Assembly: GCF_900104265.1 (NCBI RefSeq)
Contig: NZ_FNJJ01000002.1
Coordinates: 384,344 to 448,343, forward strand
Length of the DNA stretch: 64,000 nucleotides
Direction of reading: 5' to 3'
Origin: Ectopseudomonas guguanensis
GTDB taxonomy: Bacteria > Pseudomonadota > Gammaproteobacteria > Pseudomonadales > Pseudomonadaceae
Positions 8,409-18,603 of this stretch are shown in pieces (position 1 is the stretch's first letter; each line of letters starts with the position of its first letter). The notes beneath the pieces are model-generated. The model was not told where the DNA came from, did not search any database, and saw only the letters and a program-made list of their open reading frames with translations. A program made the position numbers and the translations under genes.

Positions 8409-8711
8409 ATGGATCTGAGTCCACGCGAGAAAGACAAGCTGCTGATCTTCACCGCCGGCCTGGTGGCCGAGCGCCGTCTGGCCCGAGGAGTCAAGCTCAA
8501 CTACCCGGAAGCCATGGCCTATATCTCCGCCGCCCTGCTCGAAGGCGCGCGCGACGGCCAGACCGTCGCCGAGTTGATGCACTTCGGCACCACCCTGCTG
8601 AGTCGCGAGCAGGTGATGGAGGGCGTGCCGGAGATGATCCCGGAGATCCAGATCGAAGCCACCTTCCCCGACGGCACCAAGCTGGTGACCGTCCACCAGC
8701 CGATTGCGTGA
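8409..8711 (+). CDS. ureA: Urease gamma subunit UreA
   Basis: A 100-residue structural subunit, the normal length of bacterial UreA. It begins [20 protein letters not shown] and contains [20 protein letters not shown] and [20 protein letters not shown], all strongly conserved in gamma subunits. A GGAGCGA ribosome site lies before the ATG. It assembles with UreB and UreC as a trimer of heterotrimers. Confidence 0.97.
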   Translation: MDLSPREKDKLLIFTAGLVAERRLARGVKLNYPEAMAYISAALLEGARDGQTVAELMHFGTTLLSREQVMEGVPEMIPEIQIEATFPDGTKLVTVHQPIA

Positions 8712-8714
8712 TTC

Positions 8715-9215
8715 ATGAGCTATTCGATAGTGAACGCCGGCGAAGCCGATCTGCCCGGCATCCTGGCCATCTACAACGACGCGGTGCAGCACACCACGGC
8801 GATCTGGAACGAGACCCTGGTGGACCTGGCCAACCGCCGCGCCTGGCTGGCCGAACGCACGGCGGCGGGCTTTCCCGTGCTGGTCGCGCATGACGCCGCC
8901 GGCGAGGTAGTCGGCTACGCCAGCTACGGCACCTGGCGCAGCATCGAGGGCTTTCGCCATACCGTCGAGCACTCGGTCTACGTGCGCGCCGACCAGCGCG
9001 GCCAAGGGCTCGGCCCGGCGCTGATGCAGGCGCTGATCGAGCGCGCTCGCGCCGCCAACCTGCACGTCATGGTCGCCGCCATCGAGTCGGAAAATGCCGC
9101 CTCGATTCGCCTGCACCAGCGCCTTGGTTTCGTCACCACCGGGCAGATGCCCCAGGTCGGTCGCAAGTTCGGCCGCTGGCTGGACTTGACCTTTATGCAA
9201 TTGATTCTGGAGTGA
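8715..9215 (+). CDS. GNAT acetyltransferase of the phosphinothricin/methionine sulfoximine family, inside the ure operon
   Basis: A 166-residue acetyl-CoA-dependent N-acetyltransferase. Family signatures are [18 protein letters not shown] near the start, the acetyl-CoA loop [18 protein letters not shown] and [19 protein letters not shown]. The position between ureA and ureB matches, from memory, P. aeruginosa PA4866, an enzyme that acetylates methionine sulfoximine and phosphinothricin, both glutamine synthetase inhibitors. It is spaced 3 bases from ureA and 7 from ureB. Placement in a nitrogen-controlled operon suggests a role in protecting glutamine synthetase or handling an amino compound when nitrogen is short, which is inference. 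Confidence 0.93.
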   Translation: MSYSIVNAGEADLPGILAIYNDAVQHTTAIWNETLVDLANRRAWLAERTAAGFPVLVAHDAAGEVVGYASYGTWRSIEGFRHTVEHSVYVRADQRGQGLGPALMQALIERARAANLHVMVAAIESENAASIRLHQRLGFVTTGQMPQVGRKFGRWLDLTFMQLILE

Positions 9216-9222
9216 GCAACCC

Positions 9223-9528
9223 ATGATTCCCGGCGAATACCAGATTGCCGATGGCGAGATCGAGCTCAATGCCGGTCGCCGCACCCTGACCCTTTCCGTG
9301 GCCAACAGCGGCGACCGGCCGATCCAGGTCGGCTCGCACTACCACTTCTTCGAGACCAACGATGCGCTGATCTTCGATCGAGCATCCACGCGAGGTATGC
9401 GCCTGAACATTCCCGCCGGCACTGCGGTGCGCTTCGAGCCGGGACAGAGCCGCGAGGTGGAACTGGTCGATCTGGCTGGCGCGCGCCGCGTGTTCGGCTT
9501 CGCCGGCCGGGTGATGGGCGATCTTTGA
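9223..9528 (+). CDS. ureB: Urease beta subunit UreB
   Basis: A 101-residue structural subunit, the usual length. It begins [19 protein letters not shown] and contains [39 protein letters not shown] and the C-terminal [10 protein letters not shown], all diagnostic of UreB. The ATG is preceded by GGAGTGAG. A family B REP pair separates it from ureC. Confidence 0.97.
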   Translation: MIPGEYQIADGEIELNAGRRTLTLSVANSGDRPIQVGSHYHFFETNDALIFDRASTRGMRLNIPAGTAVRFEPGQSREVELVDLAGARRVFGFAGRVMGDL

Positions 9529-9541
9529 GACACCAATTTTC

Positions 9542-9604
9542 GTAGGGTGCGCCGCGCGCACCAGCAACGACACAGATAGCAACGGTGCGCACGGCGCACC
9601 CTAC
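9542..9604. repeat. REP pair, family B, between ureB and ureC
   Basis: Inverted palindromes at 9542-9562 and 9584-9604 with GTAG/CTAC ends facing outward and about 21 bp between them. The pair ends 11 bases before the ureC ATG, so it could influence ureC translation. Confidence 0.87.
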
Positions 9605-9615
9605 GGGACGAGCCA

Positions 9616-11316
<1,701 letters not shown>

Positions 11317-11323
11317 CATCCCT

Positions 11324-11413
11324 GGCGGGTTTCACCCGCCCTACGGTAGGCGATTACCACGCCTGCGCAAACCGCCTGGTTTGTTTTGACATCCCTGGCG
11401 GGTTTCACCCGCC
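11324..11413. repeat. Two direct REP palindromes, family A, downstream of the RAYT gene
   Basis: Copies at 11324-11344 (with CTAC end) and 11397-11413 (end missing). Each core is GGCGGGTTTCACCCGCC. They sit in 27-bp identical direct repeats, 11314-11340 and 11387-11413, beginning TGACATCCCTGGCGGG. The first copy's TGA is the ureC stop. Confidence 0.88.
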
Positions 11414-11428
11414 AACTCATTCACCGCT

Positions 11429-11974
11429 TCACTCCCCGACACCCAGCTCATCAAGGCTCGCATCCCCGCCCCAATCGACAGGGTAGATACCCTGCTTCAC
11501 CCAACGGTGAAACGACGACCAAGGCCAATCCTGCACACGCGTCACCAGGCCGTGCTTGAGCGGATTGCCGTGCAGGTAATCGAAGTGCCGCGCATAGTCG
11601 CGCTCGTCACGGATCAGATGCTCCCAGAAGCGCTGCTGCCAGAGCGTGCCCTGGCCCTTCGTCTGACGTCGGTGGCTCAACAAATCCGAGCGGTTATAGC
11701 GGCTGCCACACGTATGCGTGACATGCCGCTTGATCAACCGCCAGCGCTTGGAAAAGTCCGCATCATCGGGTGGTAGGCGCCAGATGGCATGCAGATGATC
11801 GGGCAGCAATACCCAGGCGTCGATGACGAAGGGCTGGGTAAGACGAACCGTTTCGATGGCTTCGCGCAGAGCCAGGCGGATATCGGGTTCTGTGAGGATC
11901 GGCTGGCGCCGTTCGCTGACCAGCGTGAAGAAATAGGTGCCGCCGGGAACGGCGGCGCGGCGGTAGTCAGACAT
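11429..11974 (-). CDS. REP-associated tyrosine transposase (RAYT, Y1/TnpA-REP family)
   Basis: A 181-residue single-strand DNA nuclease related to IS200/IS605 transposases. The HUH metal-binding motif is His60-Leu-His62 (LLPDHLHAIW), the catalytic Tyr is residue 133 (FDYLHGNPLKHGLV), and WQQRFWEHLIRDERDY is typical. The ATG at 11974 starts MSDYRRAAVPGGTYFFTLV. Longer readings upstream run through a REP and another gene. Family A palindromes with one identical core flank it on both sides, as expected for a RAYT and its cognate REPs. RAYTs normally do not move themselves but are thought to mobilise REP pairs. Confidence 0.93.
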   Translation of the reverse strand: MSDYRRAAVPGGTYFFTLVSERRQPILTEPDIRLALREAIETVRLTQPFVIDAWVLLPDHLHAIWRLPPDDADFSKRWRLIKRHVTHTCGSRYNRSDLLSHRRQTKGQGTLWQQRFWEHLIRDERDYARHFDYLHGNPLKHGLVTRVQDWPWSSFHRWVKQGIYPVDWGGDASLDELGVGE

Positions 11975-12003
11975 GGCAACGTCCTTGTTGCGAAGTTGGC
12001 TGT

Positions 12004-12024
12004 GGCGGGTTTCACCCGCCCTAC
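12004..12024. repeat. REP palindrome, family A, upstream of the RAYT gene
   Basis: Core GGCGGGTTTCACCCGCC with a CTAC end, in the same orientation as the copies at 11324 and 11397. It lies 30 bp upstream of the RAYT start. Confidence 0.88.
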
Positions 12025-12045
12025 GGGTAAGGTCCGCCAGAAAGA

Positions 12046-12312
12046 CTAGCGCAGCTGACTGTCCTTGCTGCCCCGGCGGTTGTAGCCACTGAAAGCGGCG
12101 TTCTCGCGGTCGTGCTCGGCCTGGCAATTGACGCACAGGCGCACGCCGGGAATCGCCTGACGACGGGCTTCGGGAATGACGGCGTCGCATTCCTCGCAGT
12201 GCCGCAGGCTCTCGCCTTTCGGCAGCTGGCTGCGGGCACGCGCGATGGCGTCCTCGATGCTGCTGTCGATCTGCTCCTGTACCGCGTCGTCGTTCGCCCA
12301 ACCACTTGCCAT
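12046..12312 (-). CDS. TraR/DksA-family C4 zinc finger protein
   Basis: An 88-residue protein. The ATG at 12312 has a strong GAGGAGGT ribosome site upstream. N-terminal helices (NDDAVQEQIDSSIEDAIAR) precede a four-cysteine zinc finger, CEEC and CVNC separated by about 17 residues, with the DksA-like tail QAEHDRENA. It is shorter than DksA (about 150 residues) and lacks the long coiled coil with the acidic tip, so it resembles the YbiI/TraR group. The family acts through the RNA polymerase secondary channel. A direct polymerase role here is unproven. A homologue lies in the same neighbourhood in P. aeruginosa, from memory. Confidence 0.88.
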   Translation of the reverse strand: MASGWANDDAVQEQIDSSIEDAIARARSQLPKGESLRHCEECDAVIPEARRQAIPGVRLCVNCQAEHDRENAAFSGYNRRGSKDSQLR

Positions 12313-12381
12313 GCTGCACCTCCTCGTCCCTACCGAACAGATATGCGCCCGGGGCATGCGAAGTGCAAGTGCTGCCCGTCG

Positions 12382-13254
12382 TTACTCGCGGACTTCCATG
12401 AACTCCTTGGCCCAGAGAATGTAATCCTCGGGCATGGTGTACTTGTGGGTCAGCTCGGTGGCGTTGAGGTCGCACGGCTGGGCGCCGCGTTGCTCGCGCA
12501 GGCAGTCGTAGGTGGCCTTGATCGCGGCGAAGTAGGCGGCATGGCCGTTGACCACGATGCGCACGCCCAGGCGTGCCAGGCGCTGGTTGTCGCGCAGCTC
12601 GGGGTTGCCGTAGGTGACCAGCATCAGCGGCACCTTGAGGCCTGCGGCGATCTGCTCCAGGTGGGCGAAGTCCCTGACCCCGACCAGGCAGATGCCGTCG
12701 GCCCCGGCCGCCTCGTAGGCGCGGGTGCGGCGGATCACTTCGTCCACCTCCAGCACCCCGGCATGGGTCCGGGCGATGATCGAGAGTTCGGGGTCGACGC
12801 GCGCTTCCAGCGCGGCGAGGATCTTGCCGACGCCCTCCTCGATGGAGATCAGGTCGGTGGACTTGCGACCGAACTGGGCCGGCAGCAGGGTGTCCTCGAT
12901 GGTCAGCGCGGCGACGCCGGCGCGTTCCAGCTCGACCACGGTGCGCATCACGTTGAGCGCATTGCCGTAACCGTGGTCGGCATCGGCGATCACCGGCAGG
13001 CGGGCGACGCGGCCGATGCGCGCCGCCTGCTCGACGAATTCGCTGAGGGTGATCAGGGCGAAGTCCGGCGCGCCGAGCACCTGCAGGGAGGCGACGGAGC
13101 CACCGAGAATGCCGACCTCGAAGTCGAGATCGGCGGCGATGCGGGCGGACATGGGGTCGAAGACCGAGGCGGTGTGGTAGCAGCGCTCGGAAGCCAGCAG
13201 CGCTCTGAAGGCGCTACGCAGCTCATGGTGGGATGCACGTTGCAGGATGGGCAT
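12382..13254 (-). CDS. Oxaloacetate decarboxylase (PEP mutase/isocitrate lyase superfamily)
   Basis: A 290-residue (beta/alpha)8-barrel protein. The ATG at 13254 starts [16 protein letters not shown]. Superfamily features are AGILGG-like [10 protein letters not shown], the magnesium-binding [16 protein letters not shown], and the acid-rich [12 protein letters not shown]. Length and sequence resemble P. aeruginosa PA4872, characterised as a cofactor-independent oxaloacetate decarboxylase, and the location agrees. A DksA-like gene follows 70 bp downstream. Related enzymes such as methylisocitrate lyase carry a KKCGH-type catalytic loop with Cys, which I do not see here, supporting the decarboxylase call. 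Confidence 0.88.
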   Translation of the reverse strand: MPILQRASHHELRSAFRALLASERCYHTASVFDPMSARIAADLDFEVGILGGSVASLQVLGAPDFALITLSEFVEQAARIGRVARLPVIADADHGYGNALNVMRTVVELERAGVAALTIEDTLLPAQFGRKSTDLISIEEGVGKILAALEARVDPELSIIARTHAGVLEVDEVIRRTRAYEAAGADGICLVGVRDFAHLEQIAAGLKVPLMLVTYGNPELRDNQRLARLGVRIVVNGHAAYFAAIKATYDCLREQRGAQPCDLNATELTHKYTMPEDYILWAKEFMEVRE

Positions 13255-13382
13255 GGGGCGTATTCCAAAGTCGGTTGAATCGCTTTTTTCTCTTTTTAAT
13301 GATGGCGTAGACGCGACGAATGCTAGCGCAAGGCACTTGCTGCCAGCTTTCAGACGACTCGCCCTGGCATATGCCCAGCAAT

Positions 13383-14384
13383 TTATCGGCCAGCCAGCTC
13401 CGCGGGCAGCGCCGGGAAGAAACCGCCGCCGCTCAGCAGGCCGTATGCCATCCAGCCGGCGACAGCCAGATAGAACAGACGCGGCCCCCAACTGGCCAGC
13501 ATCTGCTGGCTCGCCGCCAGCTGCTGCGCCTGCAGGTGGGCGAAATGCAGCAGTGCCTCGCCAGGGCGGCCGGTCGCCTCGCCGGTATTGAGCACACCGA
13601 TAAGCATGGCCTTGCCGGGAAATCTCAGCCCGTCGAAGGCACGCACCAGTGATTGCCCGGCGGCGACCCGCGGTGCCAGGGTGGCGAATTCCCGCCGCAG
13701 CCGCACGTTGCGCATCGCGCCACAGGCGCGCGGCAGGGCATCGAGCACCGGCATGCCGGCCTCCAGCAGCAACCCGAGGCTGTCGCAGAAATCACGCATG
13801 TCAGCACGACGCTGCAGGCTGCCAACCAGCGGCAGCGCCAGCAGCAGATCATCGAGGGGGCCGGGCTGATCGGTTCGTCGCTGCTGCCAATGGCGCCACA
13901 GCGCGCGTGCGCCGAACAGCAGGGCACAGAGCCAGAACACCGGCAGCAGCACGGCTGCCAGGTAACCTGTGCCGCTCAGGTTTCCCGCCACCAGCGCGGG
14001 CAGGGGTTTGACCGCCAGCGCCAGCAACAGCACGCCGGCAGGCAACAACAGGCGTGAGACAAGCTCGGCGGCCTGGCGCGCCTGCGCCTCGTAGCGCTGC
14101 GCCAGCCGCTGGTGGATCTGCGCCAGCTCGCCGGCCTCCTGTGCGGCGCGCACCAGGGCGCTTTCCAGTGGCGTGAACACGCCACTCAACTGGCCGGAAC
14201 TCGCCAGGTCGCGTCCGTTGCCCACCATCTGCCGCAGGCGCTTCACAGCGGCCTCATGGCGCGCACCGAGACTCAGACCGGCCAGCGCACGATCGATGGG
14301 CACGCCCGCCCGTTCCATCGCCGCCAGATGGGCGAACAGGCTGGCGCGGCTGCGCAGGTCGAGAGCGAGATGGGCACGCGGCAT
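13383..14384 (-). CDS. Orphan type II secretion/type IV pilus GspF/PilC-like membrane protein
   Basis: A 333-residue protein with two GspF (T2SSF) helical domains, residues about 15-130 and 205-320, each starting like [20 protein letters not shown] and [20 protein letters not shown]. Membrane helices follow the first ([14 protein letters not shown] and [18 protein letters not shown]) and end the second. In T2SS and pilus machines GspF/PilC is the inner-membrane platform. No secretion ATPase, pseudopilin or secretin gene is adjacent. It may serve a machine encoded elsewhere or have been repurposed. Confidence 0.85.
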   Translation of the reverse strand: MPRAHLALDLRSRASLFAHLAAMERAGVPIDRALAGLSLGARHEAAVKRLRQMVGNGRDLASSGQLSGVFTPLESALVRAAQEAGELAQIHQRLAQRYEAQARQAAELVSRLLLPAGVLLLALAVKPLPALVAGNLSGTGYLAAVLLPVFWLCALLFGARALWRHWQQRRTDQPGPLDDLLLALPLVGSLQRRADMRDFCDSLGLLLEAGMPVLDALPRACGAMRNVRLRREFATLAPRVAAGQSLVRAFDGLRFPGKAMLIGVLNTGEATGRPGEALLHFAHLQAQQLAASQQMLASWGPRLFYLAVAGWMAYGLLSGGGFFPALPAELAGR

Positions 14385-14437
14385 GATCGGGCTCGGTGGA
14401 CTCCAGCGCTCAGGTTAACCAGTAGCCGGGCGAGCCG

Positions 14438-15196
14438 CTACGGTTCGATGGGCGGCATGGGGGCATGCGGCAGCCAGCGCCTGAGGATGGCCTCGAGGCT
14501 GCCGTCCTCGTGCATCTGTCGCAACGCCTGTTGCCAACGCGCCACACGTACCACCGAGGTCTGCGGGGAGAAGGCGATGTAATAGGCCGAGCGCATGAAC
14601 GGCACATGCGCGGTGACGTCCTGCGGCTTGAGATCGACGGAAGCCAGTTCGCCGGCCAGGGTCAGGTCCTCTGTGGCGATCAGCTTGACCCGGCCATGCT
14701 TGAGCATGGTCATCATGTGCTTCGAACTGGGCACGCCGTAGAGATTGGTGAAACCCTTGGCCCCCAGGGTCTCGAAGGTATACCACTGCTTGGGCAGGGC
14801 CAGCGGCCCGCTGTCCGCGGCCTGCTGCAGCGTGTCGATGCTCAGGTGGCGGGATTTCAGCGAGTAGAAGCTGGTGGTGCCGACCACAATGGGCCCGACC
14901 CATTGGAATTTCTCCTCACGCTCGGGCGTGCGCACGGTGGAAAACAGCCCCGTATCGGCATCCTGCTGGGCGAGGTGGAAAGCACGCGTCCAGGGCATCA
15001 GCTCGATCTGGCCACGGTCGCCCGTGCGCGCCAGCAAGGCCCTGACCACCTCGATGGAGAAACCACTGGGTTCACCTTCGCGCATGAAGCTCATCGGCGG
15101 CGCATCCTCGGTGAGCAGACGCAACTGCGCATCGGCCGTCGCGCACAGCGCCACCAGCAGCACACCCAGCCATCGATACAGGCGCTTGCCCATCAT
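14438..15196 (-). CDS. Orphan periplasmic solute-binding protein (amino-acid type), copy 1
   Basis: A 252-residue protein with a signal peptide (RLYRWLGVLLVALCATADA) followed by an SBP_bac_3 fold: LRLLTEDAPPMSFMREGEP, FSIEVVRALLARTG and GLFSTVRTPEREEKFQWVGP. It is a paralogue of the next gene (15249-16022), with the same motifs in the same order and a conserved ending of about SLEAILRRWLPHA. No permease or ATPase is adjacent. Such stand-alone proteins are often annotated as amino acid ABC receptors but may act as periplasmic sensors. The ligand is unknown. Confidence 0.85.
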   Translation of the reverse strand: MMGKRLYRWLGVLLVALCATADAQLRLLTEDAPPMSFMREGEPSGFSIEVVRALLARTGDRGQIELMPWTRAFHLAQQDADTGLFSTVRTPEREEKFQWVGPIVVGTTSFYSLKSRHLSIDTLQQAADSGPLALPKQWYTFETLGAKGFTNLYGVPSSKHMMTMLKHGRVKLIATEDLTLAGELASVDLKPQDVTAHVPFMRSAYYIAFSPQTSVVRVARWQQALRQMHEDGSLEAILRRWLPHAPMPPIEP

Positions 15197-15248
15197 TGCG
15201 CTCCTCCCGCCTGCAGCCTAGCAAGCGCTGCAACCTGACGCAGCAGGC

Positions 15249-16022
15249 TCATTCGACGCGCAGCAGGTCGGCCAGCGTGCGCGCGTCCGCGTCGGGAAAC
15301 CAGTGCCGGTAGATGCGTTCCAGGCTGCCGTCCCGACGCATGTCCTGCAACGCATCCTGCCAACGGGCGACGCGTGCGACATCGGTCTGCCGGGAGAAGG
15401 CGATGTAGGAGTCGTTGGGCATCAGGTCGAACTGCTCCTGCAGCTGCCCGGCATGCATGCCCTGCTCGGCGAGCATGCCGTCGAGGGTCAGGGTGTTGGC
15501 CAGCAGCAACCTGACCCGGCCGAGGCGAAACATGCGCAGCATGTCCTGCGGTGTCGGCACGCCATAGAGGTTTTCCAGATTCTGCTCGCGCAGCACTTCG
15601 TAGCTGTACCACTGCTTGGGCACGGCGAGGGTGCCGAGTTGGCGCACGTCGTCGAGACTGGTGACGCGCAAGCCGGCATCCTTGTGCGTATAGAAACGCG
15701 TATAGCCTCGCGCGATCGGCCCGACCCACTGAAAATCGGCCTCGCGCTGCGCCGTGCGAACGGTGGAGAACAGCGCGGTATCGGCCTGGTGGCGAACCTG
15801 GTGATAGCCGCGCGTCCAGGGCACCAGTTCGATGCGCGCCGTGTCGTCGGTGCGACGGATCAGCTCCTCGACCACGGCGACCGCCATGCCGCTCGGCTTG
15901 CCGTCCTGCAGATAGCTGAAGGGGCGATAGTCCTCGGTGTACAGGCGCAACTCGGCCGCCGACAAATGAGCGGCGAGACTGCAAAGCAGCAGCAGGACTA
16001 CGACCGGGTACTTCAGGTTCAT
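15249..16022 (-). CDS. Orphan periplasmic solute-binding protein (amino-acid type), copy 2
   Basis: A 257-residue protein with a signal peptide (VVLLLLCSLAAHLSAA) and an SBP_bac_3 fold: LRLYTEDYRPFSYLQDGKP, MAVAVVEELIRRTDD and ALFSTVRTAQREADFQWVGP. It parallels the downstream neighbour almost motif for motif, pointing to tandem duplication with strong divergence. Only 52 bp separate the two genes, so they are likely co-transcribed. It probably binds a small amino-acid-like or polar ligand, by family only. Confidence 0.85.
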   Translation of the reverse strand: MNLKYPVVVLLLLCSLAAHLSAAELRLYTEDYRPFSYLQDGKPSGMAVAVVEELIRRTDDTARIELVPWTRGYHQVRHQADTALFSTVRTAQREADFQWVGPIARGYTRFYTHKDAGLRVTSLDDVRQLGTLAVPKQWYSYEVLREQNLENLYGVPTPQDMLRMFRLGRVRLLLANTLTLDGMLAEQGMHAGQLQEQFDLMPNDSYIAFSRQTDVARVARWQDALQDMRRDGSLERIYRHWFPDADARTLADLLRVE

Positions 16023-16101
16023 TGGCCAATACCGTCAGGGGCGCGCCCAACAGCGAATTCAGGGCGGCCAGGCGCAGGATCATAAACGCCCGCACAGTCG
16101 A

Positions 16102-17025
16102 TCACCAAGGCTGCAGCGGCGCGGTCGTCTCGGCCAACTCGCTGGCGGTCAGTACGCGTGGCTCGAGCAGCAGTTGCAGGCGCGAGATGGCTCGCTCACC
16201 GCTCAGCGCGCGGTGCACCAGACGCACCGCATGGTCTCCCATGGCCTGCGGCTGCTGCTGCAGCAAAGCCTGAATCTGCCCCTCACGCAGGGCGTCGAGC
16301 AAGAGTTCACCACTGTCGAAACCGACGAAGTCCACCTGCCCGGCCTTGCCCAGCTGGCGCAGGGCCGCCAGGGTTGCACGACTGCTGCTGCCATTGGGGC
16401 TGAACAGGCCGTCGAGGCTGGGCAGCTGCTCGCTCAGGGCTTGAACGATGCGCTGGCGGTCGTCGCCCAGGTAGGTGTCGAACGCCACCTGCAACCCGGC
16501 CATGCGCGCCGCCAGCAAAAAGCCACGCTCGCGCTCCTCGGTTGACTGCAGGCCCGGGCGCAGACGCAACAAGCCGACTCGCCCCCCTCGCCCGACACGC
16601 TCGGCCAGTTGCTGACCGGCCAGCTGACCGGCGAGAAAGTTGTCGGTCGCCACCAGCGCATAGGCGCCATCGCCGGGCACGCTGCGGTCGACGTAGACGG
16701 TGGGAATGCCTTCGGCGCGCAGGGCCGCGACACGCGAGTCGATGGCGTCTCCGGCCGGCGCGATGATCAGTGCCTTGCAGCCATGGTCGAGCACGCGCTC
16801 GATCAGTTGCAGCTGCGCCTCGACGCTGCCCTCCTGGGTCGGGCCGCGGGTATAGAGTTCCAGTTGCAGGTCGTCTGCGCTGCGCCTGGCGCCGGCCTCC
16901 AGTTCGCTCCAGTAGGCCGAGGTGCCAGCCGGCACCAGGCCGATGCAGTCACGTGCCCAGGAGGGTGTCGCCGACAGGCCCCAGGCAAGCAGCAGCAGGC
17001 AGATAAAGGGGATATGTCTTGGCAT
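16102..17025 (-). CDS. Orphan sugar-type periplasmic binding protein (RbsB/LacI-like fold)
   Basis: A 307-residue protein with a signal peptide (HIPFICLLLLAWGLSATPSWA) and a Peripla_BP_4 fold: IGLVPAGTSAYWSELEAGAR, CKALIIAPAGDAIDSRVAAL, PTVYVDRSVPGDGAYALVAT and GLFSPNGSSSRATLAALRQL. The pattern matches ribose/galactose-type receptors. It lacks a DNA-binding domain, so it is not a LacI regulator, and no sugar permease or ATPase is next to it. It lies 79 bp upstream of the two amino-acid-type binding proteins on the same strand, giving three receptors in a row. Confidence 0.86.
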   Translation of the reverse strand: MPRHIPFICLLLLAWGLSATPSWARDCIGLVPAGTSAYWSELEAGARRSADDLQLELYTRGPTQEGSVEAQLQLIERVLDHGCKALIIAPAGDAIDSRVAALRAEGIPTVYVDRSVPGDGAYALVATDNFLAGQLAGQQLAERVGRGGRVGLLRLRPGLQSTEERERGFLLAARMAGLQVAFDTYLGDDRQRIVQALSEQLPSLDGLFSPNGSSSRATLAALRQLGKAGQVDFVGFDSGELLLDALREGQIQALLQQQPQAMGDHAVRLVHRALSGERAISRLQLLLEPRVLTASELAETTAPLQPW

Positions 17026-17193
17026 GCTCGACTCCCGGGCCTTGCCATCACTTTAGCAGCGCAGTGGCATGCTGCGACGCCTGTCGGCCAGCTGTCGACT
17101 CATACTTTTTCACATTCAAAACCGACAGTCGGGCTAGCTCTGGCGCGCCGGGCAGGCGATCATCGGGCCTCCTACGCAGACTCCAGCTAATCC

Positions 17194-17922
17194 ATGACCG
17201 CCACCACTGACAGCCGCACCCCAACGCACAAGCCCCGCCCACTGATCGATCTGGCCATCAGCATCCTGATTCCCTCGTTCATTCTGATGAAGCTCAGTGG
17301 TGAGCATCGCCTCGGCGCCGATGGCGCGCTGTTGCTGGCCCTGGCCTTCCCGCTGGGCTGGGGCGCGTTCGAGCTGATCAAGTACCGCAAATTCAACTTC
17401 ATCGCCCTGCTCGGCCTGATCAGCGTGGCGCTGACCGGCGGCATCGGCCTGCTGCATCTGGACAACCAGTGGCTGGCCGTGAAGGAAGCCGCCATTCCCG
17501 GGCTGATCGGCATCGCCGTGCTGGTTTCCACCCGTACCCGCTACCCGCTGATCCGCACCCTGCTGTTCAACAAGACGGTGCTCAACGTCGACAAGATCCA
17601 CGAGCGCCTGGAACAGGGCGGCCACGTCGAGCATTTCGAAACGCGGCTGATGCGCGCCACCTACTGGCTCAGCGGCACCTTCTTCTTCTCCTCGTTCATG
17701 AACTACGTGCTGGCCAAGTGGATCGTGGTCAGCCCGGCCGGCACCGAGGCGTTCAACGACGAGCTGGGACGCATGACTCTGCTCAGCTACCCGATGATCG
17801 CCATCCCCTCGATGATCATGCTGATGGCCATCTTCTACTACCTGTGGAAGACCATTCATGGCCTGACCGGGCTGAGCCTGGAAGAGATCATGGCCAACAG
17901 CGGCCAGGAATCGCAGCCCTGA
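17194..17922 (+). CDS. VC0807-family integral membrane protein
   Basis: A 242-residue protein with about six to seven hydrophobic segments (LAISILIPSFILMKL, LLLALAFPLGWGAFELI, FIALLGLISVALTGGIGLLH, AAIPGLIGIAVLVS, LSGTFFFSSFMNYVLA, MIAIPSMIMLMAIFYYLW). It resembles the VC0807 group, loosely related to septation protein A. Its function is unknown. It is divergent from the sugar-type binding protein across a 168-bp spacer. A GCCGACC/GGTCGGC hairpin follows its stop at 17928-17945, ahead of the next gene. Confidence 0.82.
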   Translation: MTATTDSRTPTHKPRPLIDLAISILIPSFILMKLSGEHRLGADGALLLALAFPLGWGAFELIKYRKFNFIALLGLISVALTGGIGLLHLDNQWLAVKEAAIPGLIGIAVLVSTRTRYPLIRTLLFNKTVLNVDKIHERLEQGGHVEHFETRLMRATYWLSGTFFFSSFMNYVLAKWIVVSPAGTEAFNDELGRMTLLSYPMIAIPSMIMLMAIFYYLWKTIHGLTGLSLEEIMANSGQESQP

Positions 17923-17955
17923 GTCGCGCCGACCTCCGGGTCGGCAGCGCTGTAT

Positions 17956-18393
17956 ATGCTCGGTCTTTCCGCCTACCCGGCCCTGTTTCTCTCCGCCTTC
18001 GGCGCGGCGACGCTGCTGCCGCTGCAGTCCGAGGCCGTGCTGGTCGCCCTGCTGCTGGCCGGCCAGCATCCACTCTGGGCACTGCTGCTGACGGCCACCC
18101 TGGGCAACGTGCTGGGCTCATGGGTCAACTGGCTGCTGGGGCGCTCGATCGAGCATTATCGTGAACGCCGCTGGTTTCCCGTCAGCCCGGCTCGGCTGCA
18201 GGAGGCGCAGGCCTGGTATGCCCGTTACGGGCGCTGGTCATTGCTGCTCAGCTGGATGCCGGTGATCGGCGACCCATTGACGCTGGTCGCCGGGGTGATG
18301 CGCGAACGTCTGTGGATATTCCTCACCATCGTCACCCTGGCCAAGGCCGGCCGCTACGCGGTGCTGGCAGCGCTGACCCTGGCCTGGATATGA
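17956..18393 (+). CDS. Small DedA/YqaA-family membrane protein
   Basis: A 145-residue membrane protein. It has SNARE-associated/DedA-type features: an amphipathic N-terminus (YPALFLSAFGAATLLPLQ), the GNVLGSWVNWLLGR motif and a late glycine/proline loop WMPVIGDPLTLVAGVMRE. YqaA proteins are short DedA relatives. The wider family transports or flips undecaprenyl phosphate or other lipids, but YqaA itself is less studied. It lies 33 bp after the VC0807-like gene and is probably in the same transcript. Confidence 0.86.
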   Translation: MLGLSAYPALFLSAFGAATLLPLQSEAVLVALLLAGQHPLWALLLTATLGNVLGSWVNWLLGRSIEHYRERRWFPVSPARLQEAQAWYARYGRWSLLLSWMPVIGDPLTLVAGVMRERLWIFLTIVTLAKAGRYAVLAALTLAWI

Positions 18394-18603
18394 ACGTATC
18401 GGAATGATCGCTGACACAAATACTGAGGGGCGCCTGCATGCCTGCCAGTTGAGTACTGACGGCGCCTCCCTGATACTGCGCAGCGCGCCGCGCGGGCACG
18501 ATCCGTCAACGGCCGTTGCGAACGCCCGGCAAGCCGGTGAACAGCCGCCTCGTCAGAGGCATGCGGCCCCACTACCCCGGGGCCTGGTGAGCGAGGAATT
18601 GCG

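Noticed and set aside
11975..12475. Extended N-terminus of the RAYT protein
   Set aside because: It overlaps a REP palindrome and the TraR/DksA-like gene in another frame, while the RAYT fold starts at the ATG at 11974.
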